A DNA stretch of 64,000 nt, taken from contig PAQL01000001.1 of assembly GCA_002709295.1 (NCBI GenBank), forward strand, positions 1 to 64,000, read 5' to 3'. The DNA is from Phycisphaerae bacterium. GTDB lineage: Bacteria > Planctomycetota > Phycisphaerae > Phycisphaerales > SM1A02. The notes below the pieces were generated by a model, which saw only the letters and a list, made by a program, of their open reading frames with translations, was not told the DNA's origin and did not search any database. This document shows positions 52,354-61,838 of this stretch, piece by piece (the first letter of the stretch is position 1; the number at the start of each line of letters is the position of its first letter). The position numbers and the translations under genes are program-made.

Positions 52354-53231
52354 CAGTCGCGGGTCGCCGGGACGTCGGTTCCGCCCGTGGACCCGTCTCC
52401 GCGGTGAAGCGGGGGACTGTCGGGAGGGCGATCGTCCAGTCTCGAGGCGCACGCCTTGGCGTGCTTGTAGAACGCGCCCTCGCCGGCTCCGAAGGAGATC
52501 ACGAAGCCCGCCCAGCCGTCGAGGATTCCCAGCTTGAAGATGTAATGCTTGTTGAACTCGTTCAAGCCGCAGAGGAACGCCCAGAGCATCGACTTCCCAC
52601 CGCCTCGGGCCAGCACCTTCTCGGCTCCGAGGGTCGAGTACCGGTTCGCCTTGTGCTGCACCTCGCCGAGGTCCCGGAAGGGGACCTGCCAGATGTCGGC
52701 GGGCAGGACATCGACCTCCGCCCCGTCGGCGGCGATCCAGCCTTCATGAACTGGCAGCTGGTCGTAGTGCATCCGGCCGTTGCGGAAGAGCTGGGGCTGA
52801 CGGAAGTTCGGATACCACCCGCAGTGCCTGATCCATCGACCCATGAACCAGTTGCGACGCGGCACCTTCCAGATGTCCGCGGAATCCGGATCCTCGGTCA
52901 CCTTCAGGATCGCATCCCTGGCCTCCGGCGTGCAGCGTTCGTCGGAGTCGAGCGAGAAGATCCAGTCTCCGCGACATTCCGCGATCGCACTGTTGCGCAG
53001 CTTTCCGAAGCCGTCGAAGTCGATCTGCACGACCCGGGCACCGAGACGTTCCGCGATCTCGATGGTGCCGTCGGTCGAATGGCTGTCGGCGAGGATCACC
53101 TCGTCCGCCCAGAGCACGCTGGAGATCGCGGCCTCGATCTTCTCCGCCTCGTTGTAGGCGATGACGTAGGCGGTGATCGAGGGCTTGCCGTCCTCGCGGA
53201 CCAGCCGGTCTTCGGGAGATGGGGTCGACAT
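52353..53231 (-). CDS. Glycosyltransferase family 2 (LPS-core WaaE-like)
   Basis: ITAYVIAYNEAEKIEAAISSVLWADEVILADSHSTDGT, WIFSLDSDERC, WFMGRWIRHCGWYPNFRQPQLFR. Confidence 0.85.
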   Translation of the reverse strand: MSTPSPEDRLVREDGKPSITAYVIAYNEAEKIEAAISSVLWADEVILADSHSTDGTIEIAERLGARVVQIDFDGFGKLRNSAIAECRGDWIFSLDSDERCTPEARDAILKVTEDPDSADIWKVPRRNWFMGRWIRHCGWYPNFRQPQLFRNGRMHYDQLPVHEGWIAADGAEVDVLPADIWQVPFRDLGEVQHKANRYSTLGAEKVLARGGGKSMLWAFLCGLNEFNKHYIFKLGILDGWAGFVISFGAGEGAFYKHAKACASRLDDRPPDSPPLHRGDGSTGGTDVPATRD

Positions 53232-53263
53232 GGTCGGGGCAGGATAGCCGAAGGCCCGGACGT

Positions 53264-54337
53264 TCAGTCCAGGCGGTCCTCCGCCTCGGCCTCGCGCCTT
53301 CGCCGCTCGATCTCCGCGAAGTCGCGGGCATCCAGCTCGTCGATCCTCTCCTGGTGCTTCGCCCGGGCCATCGGGAGATAGACCCGGTTGTACCAGTCAC
53401 GCCATCGAACCAGGCTCCAGCCGTTTCTGGAGGTGTCCTCGCCGACCGCCTCGGTGGTCATGTCGACCAGCACCTGGTGGACCACGGTTCGGTGGACGAC
53501 CGCCACCGCATCGGAGACGCGGAAGACGAATCCCTCGGTGAGGACCCCGGGCACCGGACGGAAGGCGCCCGATCCGTCTCCGGTCACCGGAATGAGGTTC
53601 GCGACGTACGAGCGCTGGGTCCCGATCGCGATCCAGGCGAGGTCGCCCTCGCGACGCACCGTGTCCGCGGAGTACTGCGTGGCGATGAGGTGGGGGATCG
53701 CGACCCTGGCATCAAGGGCTCCGGCCAGGGTCCCCGCCCGCTCTACCACCGCATGCTCGGAGGCCGCGAAGGCGGACTGCATCACCGCGAGGGTGGATGG
53801 AGTGGCCGGTCGGACCAGCGCCTCGGTGGCGGCCCGTCGCCAGTCGTCCCGTTCGTGGTGCACCGCCGTCCAGGCCAGGGCCGCCTGGCCACGTTCGCCC
53901 TGGAGCGAAAGATGATCGATCACGGCCCTTCGAACGTCGTCTCGGTCGGCGGCGAAGACCACCGGCATCGCGAAGAGATGCCCGGCATCCTCGTATCGAC
54001 GAAGCTCCGCGATCCCTTCGGTCCGTCGCTCCGCCCCCCGCGTCGGGCCGAAACATCGTCGTCGCAGGTCCTGAAGCGTTTCTCGATACGGACCATCCTC
54101 CGAGGCCTTCACATCCGTCGCGATCGCCTGGGAGAGGGCGGAATCGACCATGCCCGGCAGCGGGCCCCGGTCGGGGATGGGCTCCGGAGGCCTCACCATG
54201 TCCGGATCGAACACACCGCCGTCCTGCATCCCCGATGCATGGGAGGACATCGGGAGCGACGCGGCGAGGAGCATCCCCAGCGTCACGCCCACCACCGACC
54301 GCTTCAGCCGGTTCGAGGATGTGGAAGGGGGCGCCAT
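53264..54337 (-). CDS. Secreted hypothetical protein with HEAT-like repeats
   Basis: Signal-like MKRSVVGVTLGMLLAASLPMSSHASG-type N-terminus (RLKRSVVGVTLGMLLAASLPMSSHASG) and Ala-rich helical repeats. Confidence 0.55.
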   Translation of the reverse strand: MAPPSTSSNRLKRSVVGVTLGMLLAASLPMSSHASGMQDGGVFDPDMVRPPEPIPDRGPLPGMVDSALSQAIATDVKASEDGPYRETLQDLRRRCFGPTRGAERRTEGIAELRRYEDAGHLFAMPVVFAADRDDVRRAVIDHLSLQGERGQAALAWTAVHHERDDWRRAATEALVRPATPSTLAVMQSAFAASEHAVVERAGTLAGALDARVAIPHLIATQYSADTVRREGDLAWIAIGTQRSYVANLIPVTGDGSGAFRPVPGVLTEGFVFRVSDAVAVVHRTVVHQVLVDMTTEAVGEDTSRNGWSLVRWRDWYNRVYLPMARAKHQERIDELDARDFAEIERRRREAEAEDRLD

Positions 54338-54451
54338 GAGGCCATGGTATACGCCCTTCGAACGAATCCAGATCCAATCCAGGGATCGATGCGACTCGTG
54401 GTTCCGCCGCTTCCCAGCGGGTCCCGGCGGGGCGACGCCGGCGGCAACCGG

Positions 54452-55234
54452 CTAGTCACCGATCGCGACGATGGTCGGGAGCACTTCAGTGGAACGCTTG
54501 ATCCGGTCGATCGCCCGTCCGGCGACCGCCAGATCGGGATAGGTGCCGACCTGGACCTTGTACAGACCGGACTGTTCCACCAGCTCGGGCATGCCCAGAC
54601 CGGCGGCACGACTGGCCGGGAAGACCCGACGCACGCACTTCTCCGCGTTCTCGCGACTGGAGAAGGCCCCGAACTGGATGGTGAACCCCGCCACCCTTCC
54701 CGAGGCGAGCTCCTCGCCTCCGAGCCGACGGGCCCGCGCGAGACAGCGGCTGGCATCGGCCTCGAGGCCAAGGGACTTGTAGGCGTCGGCGGCCCTCACA
54801 AGGGCCGCCCCGGCGACCGAACCCTCCAGGAGGGCGCCGCCTCGCTCGAAGCTCGCTGCCGCCTCCCGGGTGCGCCCCAGTGCGGTCTGGACCGTGCCGG
54901 CCTGGACCAGGCCCCGTCCCCGGATCTCCGGATCGTCGCTTCGCTCGGCCTCCCTCAGAAGCTCGAGGGCCGTCGAATAGCTGCCCTGGCGATAGGCCGC
55001 GATGCCCCCGATGTAGGCGGCTTCCGCCTTCATGGACCGCGGTCCGCGGGACACGATCCGCTCCGCATCCGCGAGGGCGGTGCGGTCGTCACCCCGTTCC
55101 AGGGCCATCAGGGCGGCATCCCGATCCCGTGCCCAGGAGTCGTCGCAGCCCGCGAGCGGGGCGGGGAGACCACAGCACGAGACCAGAACCGTGATTCGCA
55201 CGAGCATCGAACCGGGGTTTCGCAGCATGTTCAT
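54452..55234 (-). CDS. Lipoprotein-like TPR protein with C-terminal SPOR domain
   Basis: N-terminal LPAPLAGCDDS; TPR-like AAYIGGIAAYRQGSYSTALELLREAER; SPOR-like GFTIQFGAFSSRENAEKCVRRV...YKVQVGTYPDLAVA. Confidence 0.7.
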   Translation of the reverse strand: MNMLRNPGSMLVRITVLVSCCGLPAPLAGCDDSWARDRDAALMALERGDDRTALADAERIVSRGPRSMKAEAAYIGGIAAYRQGSYSTALELLREAERSDDPEIRGRGLVQAGTVQTALGRTREAAASFERGGALLEGSVAGAALVRAADAYKSLGLEADASRCLARARRLGGEELASGRVAGFTIQFGAFSSRENAEKCVRRVFPASRAAGLGMPELVEQSGLYKVQVGTYPDLAVAGRAIDRIKRSTEVLPTIVAIGD

Positions 55235-55259
55235 GTGGACAGTATCGTCCGAGTCAACC

Positions 55260-56732
55260 ATGGACCTTCACGATCGAATCATCCGTCGCCTTCGCCGCAA
55301 CCCCTTCCGGAAGATCATCGTCGATGACTTCAAGCAGTGGCGAAGCCTCACGCTCCGCTATCTGGCCAGCCACATCGCCGGGGCGATCCAGCAGACCTCG
55401 GACCGGCCGCGGGTGGGAGTCATGCTCCCGACCTCGGGCCTGTTTCCCGCCGCGATGCTCGCGGGCTGGCGACTCGGGCGGACGATGATCCCGCTCAACT
55501 ACCTGCTCTCCAGCGAGGACCTCGCCTTCGTCATCGAGGACGCCGAACTGGACACCGTCATCACGGTGGGGCCGATGCTGGACTTCACCGGCCCGCTCCC
55601 CGACGGCATCAAGACCATCCGTCTCGACCAGATGAAGATCGGCGGACTCCCGCCACGCACTCCGCGACGGCCGATGGCCCCCGACGACACCGCGGTGATC
55701 CTCTACACCTCCGGTACCTCGGGACGCCCCAAGGGCGTGATCCTCACCGACGCCAATCTCCAGGCGAACATCGACCAGGTCGTGGAGTTCGTGAAGTTCA
55801 CCCGCGAGGATCTGATGCTGGGCGTGCTGCCTCAGTTCCACACCTTCGGGCTGACCGCCCTCACCCTGGTCCCGCTGAGCCTCGGCTGCCGGGTTGTCTA
55901 CACCGCGAAGTTCATGCCGAAGCGGATCCTCGATCTCGCCCGCGAACATCACCCCACCGTGTTCATCGGCATCCCGTCGATGTACAACGCCCTCCGCCTG
56001 GCCAAATCCGCCCGGGCCGACGACTTCTCGAAGCTGAAGTTCGCGGTCGCCGGTGGCGAACCGCTCCCCGACGCGGTGAGCGACGGTTTCCACGAGACCT
56101 TCGGGGTCCGGATCTGCGAGGGCTACGGCATGACCGAGACCGCACCGGTCGCCAACGTCTGCCTTCCCGACGAATACCGCCCTCACTCCGTCGGCCGGAT
56201 CGTCCACCGCATGGAGCAGCGGATCGTTGCCGAGGACGGTTCGATCTGTCCGCCGGGGGTGGATGGCGAGGTCCGGATGCGGGGACCGAACGTGACCCCG
56301 GGATACTTCAAGCGTCCCGAGGAGACCGCCGCCGCGTTCGACGCCGACGGATTCCTCCGAACCGGAGACATGGGACGGATGGACGAGGACGGGTTCCTCT
56401 CGATCACCGGCCGCATCAAGGAGATGCTGATCATCGGTGGCGAGAACGTCTTTCCCCGCGAGATCGAGGAGGTCCTCGACCGGCACCCCGGCGTCAAGGC
56501 CTCCGCGGTCATCGGGCAGCCGGACGAGAGCCGTGGGGAGGTCCCGCTCGCCTTCGTCGAGATGGTGGAGGATGCGACCTTCGATGCCACCGAGCTTCGA
56601 TCCCACTGCCGCGAGACCCTCGCCCAGTACAAGGTGCCGCGCGAGATCCGGCTGATCGACGAGATGCCGCGGAACCCGACCGGGAAGATCATGCGACGCG
56701 CCCTGAGCGTCGACACCGCCGCCCCGGCCTGA
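55260..56732 (+). CDS. Acyl-CoA synthetase / AMP-dependent ligase
   Basis: ILYTSGTSGRPKGVILT, EGYGMTETAPV, GFLRTGDMGRMDEDGFLSITGRIKEMLIIGGENVFPREIEEVL, PRNPTGKIMRR. Confidence 0.9.
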   Translation: MDLHDRIIRRLRRNPFRKIIVDDFKQWRSLTLRYLASHIAGAIQQTSDRPRVGVMLPTSGLFPAAMLAGWRLGRTMIPLNYLLSSEDLAFVIEDAELDTVITVGPMLDFTGPLPDGIKTIRLDQMKIGGLPPRTPRRPMAPDDTAVILYTSGTSGRPKGVILTDANLQANIDQVVEFVKFTREDLMLGVLPQFHTFGLTALTLVPLSLGCRVVYTAKFMPKRILDLAREHHPTVFIGIPSMYNALRLAKSARADDFSKLKFAVAGGEPLPDAVSDGFHETFGVRICEGYGMTETAPVANVCLPDEYRPHSVGRIVHRMEQRIVAEDGSICPPGVDGEVRMRGPNVTPGYFKRPEETAAAFDADGFLRTGDMGRMDEDGFLSITGRIKEMLIIGGENVFPREIEEVLDRHPGVKASAVIGQPDESRGEVPLAFVEMVEDATFDATELRSHCRETLAQYKVPREIRLIDEMPRNPTGKIMRRALSVDTAAPA

Positions 56733-56735
56733 TTC

Positions 56736-58499
56736 TCAGCAGTCGCCCCAGACCGCCAGCATCAGACCGATGTCCGTTCCGGACACCTCGCCGTCTCCGT
56801 CGAGGTCGGCGGGGCAGTCCTCGGAGCAGGCGCCCCACGCCGAGAGCAGGAGGCCGAAGTCGGCCCCTCCGACCTCGCCGTCGCCGTCGAGGTCGCCCTG
56901 ACACGCATCGCAGGGGGGGACGAAGCACTGCAGCTCGACCGCGCCGTTGCCCATCGAGCCCTCGACTCCGCTGATCCGGATCAGGTACTCGACTCCGCAT
57001 TCGGCATCGAAGAAGATCGACGCGGTGTCGAACGTGCAGAAGACGTCGTCGTCGATGCACGCGACCGGAACCGGAGACTCGCAATCACCGCGGTACACGT
57101 CGACCACGGTGTCGAAGTCGGCGAGGCTGCACGTTCCGATCTTCATGAGCCCGTCGCAGGTCGACAGGTGCCGGAACCAGACGTCGCCGCCACGGAGTTT
57201 CGCAGGCACGCACTCCGATGCCGGACCGGTGGACGAGGACAGGAGCTGGCGGAAGTCGTGCAGGCCCTCGTCGATCTCGATCGCATCGGCACACAGATCA
57301 TTGGCCGGCGGATCGCCACCGCAGATCTCGGCGGCATGAGAGGCGCAGGTCGAGTCCCAGCTCCAGTCGCAGCAGACCGGATCGACGACACAGACCTCGT
57401 TGCAGCAGGATTCATCCTCGCAACCGGGATGAGCGTGGGGCTGGAGGCACGACTCCGGCCGGCCGCAGACGGGGCCGCAGGTGTCGGCGGATTCCAGGCG
57501 GAGCTTCCAGGCGAGGTCCTCGCAGTCGCCGACCTCGCCGGTGGAGCGGATCTCCAGGGTCCAGACCCCCGCCGCGAGACAGCGGTTCTCCGGGACCCCG
57601 ATGCACCCGATGGAGGCGATCTCGAATTCGGCCGGCGAATCGCACCCCCCGGGTCGGAACGAGATCGTCGCCGAGCTCGCCACGAAGAGGGCCCGCGTCC
57701 TCACCAGACCGTCACCGTCCAGATCGAGCGGGGTCAGATCTAGCTCGAGGACATCGACGTCCGCGGTCGAGGAGAACGTGCCCGCGACGACGCCGTCGGG
57801 GCCCACCGGCTCGGCCTCACCCCCCGAACAGGGGTCGTTGGACTTCCCGTCGCATGCCTCGGCCTCGATCGTCTCCGTTCCATCGGTGCCGACCACGCAC
57901 AGACCGCCGCAGGCGCTTTCAGCGAGGGCCACGCAGAGCTCGTCCCAGATCGAGTCGCAGCAGGTGGGGTCGATGGCGCACACCGCCTGGCAGCAGGTCT
58001 CGTCCTCGCACGACGGGGTGCCGTTGGAGTCGAAGCAGTCACCGGTCCCCCGGTCCCCGCATTCGCCGCCGGGCACCTGGCAGGCGAAGCCCGCGAGCAG
58101 GCTGCAGTTGCCGTCCCAGGCGTTCTTGCAGCAGAACGGGTCGGCCAGACAGATCGTCTCGCAGCACGCCCGATCATCGCACCCCGGCGTGCCGTTGGCG
58201 GAGAAGCACGAGCCGCTGATGCTGGTGCCGCAGAGCCCGACGCAGGACAGGTCGGCGAGCTGGACGCAGTTCTCGTCCCATTCCTCGCAGCAGAAGGAAT
58301 CGAGCAGGCAGACCGTCTCGCAGCACTGGAGATCGGAACAGCCCGGCAGGCCGTGAGGATCGAGACAGTCTCCGATCGCCTTCTCGCAGACCTGGCCGTG
58401 GGCCGGGGCCGGAGTCATCCACGCGGCGAGGCAGAGGAGCACGGCCGGAAGCCATGCACTCGATCGTGTCGCCGCCCTTCGAATCGAATCAGGAGCCAT
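56736..58499 (-). CDS. Secreted Cys-rich repeat protein with C-terminal dockerin-like EF-hand pair
   Basis: Four copies of a NGTPGCxDxxCCxxVCxxDxxCCxxxWDxxC-type repeat; C-terminal DLDGDGEVGGADFGLLLSAWGAC...DLDGDGEVSGTDIGLMLAVWGDC. Confidence 0.75.
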   Translation of the reverse strand: MAPDSIRRAATRSSAWLPAVLLCLAAWMTPAPAHGQVCEKAIGDCLDPHGLPGCSDLQCCETVCLLDSFCCEEWDENCVQLADLSCVGLCGTSISGSCFSANGTPGCDDRACCETICLADPFCCKNAWDGNCSLLAGFACQVPGGECGDRGTGDCFDSNGTPSCEDETCCQAVCAIDPTCCDSIWDELCVALAESACGGLCVVGTDGTETIEAEACDGKSNDPCSGGEAEPVGPDGVVAGTFSSTADVDVLELDLTPLDLDGDGLVRTRALFVASSATISFRPGGCDSPAEFEIASIGCIGVPENRCLAAGVWTLEIRSTGEVGDCEDLAWKLRLESADTCGPVCGRPESCLQPHAHPGCEDESCCNEVCVVDPVCCDWSWDSTCASHAAEICGGDPPANDLCADAIEIDEGLHDFRQLLSSSTGPASECVPAKLRGGDVWFRHLSTCDGLMKIGTCSLADFDTVVDVYRGDCESPVPVACIDDDVFCTFDTASIFFDAECGVEYLIRISGVEGSMGNGAVELQCFVPPCDACQGDLDGDGEVGGADFGLLLSAWGACSEDCPADLDGDGEVSGTDIGLMLAVWGDC

Positions 58500-58632
58500 G
58501 CCTGGTCACATCCTCTGTCTGGCCGTCCATCCGGCCGGAATCGAGTCGGCCGCAAGTTGCCCGTTCACCCGACCCGTTGCGCTGGTGAACGACTATAGCC
58601 CGCCGTCTCCCGGGGTCGACTGGAAAGACGGA

Positions 58633-58658
58633 GTCCCCCGGCCGATCGGCCGGGGGAC
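58633..58658. terminator. Candidate terminator: 26-bp perfect palindrome
   Basis: GTCCCCCGGCCGATCGGCCGGGGGAC downstream of the 770-aa gene (minus strand). Confidence 0.55.
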
Positions 58659-58718
58659 CCGATGTCATCGAGCCGTTCCGTCGGGCGGACTTCCGGAGAA
58701 GCCCATGCCCTCGGGAGG

Positions 58719-61031
58719 TCAGGGGGTGTCGCAGGGACCCCACTGGACCAGGAGATCACCGACGTCGGCACCACCGACGACACCGTCGCCGTTGAGATCC
58801 TCCGGGCATCCCGGGCAGTCGCCCCAGGCCACCAGCAGGAAGCCGTAGTCGGCACCATCGACATCACCGTCGCCGTTGAAGTCGGCCGGGCAGCCGCCTC
58901 CACCGCCGCCGCAGTCGGTTCCGGAGCACGACACGTCGAGCGTGGCGGATCCGAATCCGGTGGTGCTGTAGCTGCCGACCCGCACGTAGTAGACGGAGTT
59001 GCAGTCCGCCGAGAAGCTGACCTCGGAGACCAGACCGCAGGTGTCGTCGTTGCAGGCGACCACCGAACCGGTGCAGGAATCCTGGTACACCGCCATCTTG
59101 GTGTCGAAGGTGGCATCATTGACCGTGCAGAAGGACATGGTGACCAGGCCCTCGCAGGACGGCACGTATCGGTACCAGAGGTCGTTGTTGATCTGGTCGT
59201 TGCCGAACTTGGCACATTCCGGCGGCAGGACCTGACCGGAGTTGGTCGCACCGAACGTGTCGATCACGATCGGACCGTCGACGATGTCGATGGCCCCCTC
59301 GCACTCGTCGTTCGACGGCGGCTCGGGGCCGCCGCCACCTTCGCCGATGGTCATGGTCGCGGTGCCCTGGCTGCCGTCCCAGGAACCGATCTGGATGATG
59401 ATCTCCTGACCGGCGACCAGCGCCGGCAGCGACATCAGCGATGAGAAACCTGCACAACCGTCACCATCGTCGTTGCAGGCGATGAGGACGCCGCCGCAGG
59501 AGTCGTAGGCGGCCAGACGGGTGTCGAAGCTCGCCTGGTTGCAGGTCGAGACCGACCAGTCGCCGTCGGACGGGACGGTCCAGCTGTAGAAGAGGTCGTT
59601 GAAGATCGTGACCGATCCGAAGCTGTCGCACTCGAAGGGCAGATCGGCACCGTCGGTGCCGGTGCAGGCGGTGTCGACCTCGACGTCGCCCTCGAAGGAT
59701 CCGAGCGCGATGGCGTCGGAGCAGACGTCGCCGACGATCTCGTCGGCCGGCTCTGCGGTCAGGGCCACCTGGTAGAGGTTGAGCGGCCCGCTGCCGCAGG
59801 GCACGCCGTCGAAGCCGTTGAGGCCCACGAAGGCGTAGTAGTCGCCTGCGGGGAGACAGGCGGTGACGCTCCCGCCGCATTCCACGGCCTCGCCGATGAC
59901 CAGGCTCGGCTCGGGGCACTCCTTGCTCACGAAGAGCAGGACGGTCGAGACGTTGCTGTTGCAGGTCATGGTGACGAACGAGGTGGCGTCGATCGAGAAG
60001 TCGAACCAGTCGGTGTCGCGGGTTCCACCGGCGGCCCACATCGTGCCGCAGATGGTGTCACCGATGTTCACGGGCTGGGAGGGGTAGCCGACGCCGTTGC
60101 AGCCGCCGTTGGTGTCGTCGCCGCAGCCCTCGAGCTCGACGACGTCCTCCTTGGAGCATTCGGAGAGGCATCCGGCCAGGCAGTCGTCACCCTCGCAGAT
60201 GGTGAGGTTGCCGGTGCCCTGGGCCGGGGGGTTGAACCCGCCGAGCTGGATGAAGTAGGTCTTGCCGGCCTCGACCGAGGCGACCATCTCCGAGGTGAAT
60301 CCGGCACAGCCGAGTCCGTCGTCGTTGCAGGCCTCGAAGACGAGGTTGTCGCAGTCCCCGCTCCAGAGGGCCAGACGCGTGTCGAAGTCGGCGTCGTTGC
60401 AGGTCGAGAACACCGCGATCTCGTTGGTGCTCGCGGTCCAGGTGTACCAGATGTCGCCGCGGATCACGATTTCGCCGAAGCTCTCGCATTCCGGGGGAAG
60501 CTGGATGTCGCCGGTGCTCGCGCCGAGGCTGTCGAAGGCGACCACCAGGTCGCCGGTGCCCAGGTCGATCGCATCGACGCACTCGTCGTTCTCGGGCGGC
60601 TCGCCATCGAAGCAGGCGACCGCGGTCTCGCTGACGCAGATCGAGTCCCAGGCGACGTCGCAGCAGTAGGGGTCGATCTTGCAGACCGAGTTGCAGCAGT
60701 CGAGGTCATCGCACCCGGGGGTGCCGTTGGGGACGTCGCAGCCGCCGGAGGCGGGGTCGCCGCATCCGGAATCTCCGCCGCACAGAGTGAGGGCCAGATC
60801 GACGCAGGTCGAATCCCATTCCACCTCGCAGCAGAACGAGTCGAAGCTGCTGCAGACCGATTCGCAGCAGGTCTCGTCGACGCAGCCCGGCGTGCCGTTG
60901 GCCTCGAGACAGCTGCCCGATGCAGGGTCGCCGCACGAGGGGAATTCATCTCCGGCGATGACGGAACCGGCGAGGATGAGCGTGGTGGCCAGGGTCATCC
61001 CGCCGCCAAGCAGGGTGTTACGTCGAATCAT
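58719..61031 (-). CDS. Secreted Cys-rich repeat / PPC-like domain protein with C-terminal dockerin-like EF-hand pair
   Basis: Two N-terminal NGTPGCxDxxCC repeats, then repeated modules ending in STCNxADFDTRLAxW...CNDDGxGCAGF; C-terminal DFNGDGDVDGADYGFLLVAWGDC...DLNGDGVVGGADVGDLLVQWGPC. Confidence 0.75.
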   Translation of the reverse strand: MIRRNTLLGGGMTLATTLILAGSVIAGDEFPSCGDPASGSCLEANGTPGCVDETCCESVCSSFDSFCCEVEWDSTCVDLALTLCGGDSGCGDPASGGCDVPNGTPGCDDLDCCNSVCKIDPYCCDVAWDSICVSETAVACFDGEPPENDECVDAIDLGTGDLVVAFDSLGASTGDIQLPPECESFGEIVIRGDIWYTWTASTNEIAVFSTCNDADFDTRLALWSGDCDNLVFEACNDDGLGCAGFTSEMVASVEAGKTYFIQLGGFNPPAQGTGNLTICEGDDCLAGCLSECSKEDVVELEGCGDDTNGGCNGVGYPSQPVNIGDTICGTMWAAGGTRDTDWFDFSIDATSFVTMTCNSNVSTVLLFVSKECPEPSLVIGEAVECGGSVTACLPAGDYYAFVGLNGFDGVPCGSGPLNLYQVALTAEPADEIVGDVCSDAIALGSFEGDVEVDTACTGTDGADLPFECDSFGSVTIFNDLFYSWTVPSDGDWSVSTCNQASFDTRLAAYDSCGGVLIACNDDGDGCAGFSSLMSLPALVAGQEIIIQIGSWDGSQGTATMTIGEGGGGPEPPSNDECEGAIDIVDGPIVIDTFGATNSGQVLPPECAKFGNDQINNDLWYRYVPSCEGLVTMSFCTVNDATFDTKMAVYQDSCTGSVVACNDDTCGLVSEVSFSADCNSVYYVRVGSYSTTGFGSATLDVSCSGTDCGGGGGGCPADFNGDGDVDGADYGFLLVAWGDCPGCPEDLNGDGVVGGADVGDLLVQWGPCDTP

Positions 61032-61343
61032 GTCAGCGAATCTCCTCAGGAACGAGCCCGATCGAGCGGGCGGTCACGACAACGGTGCGCCAGGGCGACC
61101 GAAAGTGCACGGGGGAGCGACCCCCGCGATGGTTGGCGTCCTTCCGAAGCGGATTCCGCCGGACGGTCGCTGCCTTCAAGATAATCGCGGAAGCCCTCCG
61201 GGGAACCGGAAATCGGGAACCCGGGCGTCTTTCATCCACGCCCCTTCGGCCCGGAGCGACTGGGGACCGGGGATTGGGGTACCATTGATCGACTGGTCCG
61301 GGAACCAGAATTCCTCGAATCCCCTGCACAGGAGCATCGCAGC

Positions 61344-61820
61344 ATGGCCCCGACCCCCGGCGACATCGCCCCCGCCATCTCCCTCCCCGAAGGCCCCGGT
61401 CAGACGGTCGACGTCGACTGGTCCGCCGGTCCGACCGTGATCCTCTTCTTTCCGCTGGCCTTCAGCGGCGTGTGCCAGGAGGAGTTCTGCACCGTCCGCG
61501 ACGACTGGGACGCATGGACGAGCCTCGGAGCGAAGGTCTACGGGATCTCGATCGACAGCTGCTTCGTGGTCGCGAAGTTCCGCGAGCTCGAATCGCTGCC
61601 CTTCCCGCTTCTCAGCGACTTCAACAAGACCACCTGCGCCGAGTGGGGGACCCTCCTCGAGGACCTCATGGGCCAGAAGGGCGTCTCGACTCGGGCCGCG
61701 TTCGTGGTGGACACCGAGGGCAGGATCGTGCACGCGGCGATCCAGGAGAACCCCGGCGAACTGCCGGACTTCGATGCCGTCAAGAACGCATTGAAGGATG
61801 CGTCGGCCGCCACGACCTGA
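61344..61820 (+). CDS. Peroxiredoxin (AhpC/TSA family)
   Basis: VILFFPLAFSGVCQEEFCTVRDDWDAW, VYGISIDSCFV, FPLLSDFN, RAAFVVDTEGRIVHA. Confidence 0.88.
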   Translation: MAPTPGDIAPAISLPEGPGQTVDVDWSAGPTVILFFPLAFSGVCQEEFCTVRDDWDAWTSLGAKVYGISIDSCFVVAKFRELESLPFPLLSDFNKTTCAEWGTLLEDLMGQKGVSTRAAFVVDTEGRIVHAAIQENPGELPDFDAVKNALKDASAATT

Positions 61821-61838
61821 GCACCCCGCAATCAGCGC

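Noticed and set aside
53219-55327. 702-aa plus-strand ORF
   Set aside because: Antisense to the HEAT-like and SPOR genes; no family motifs.
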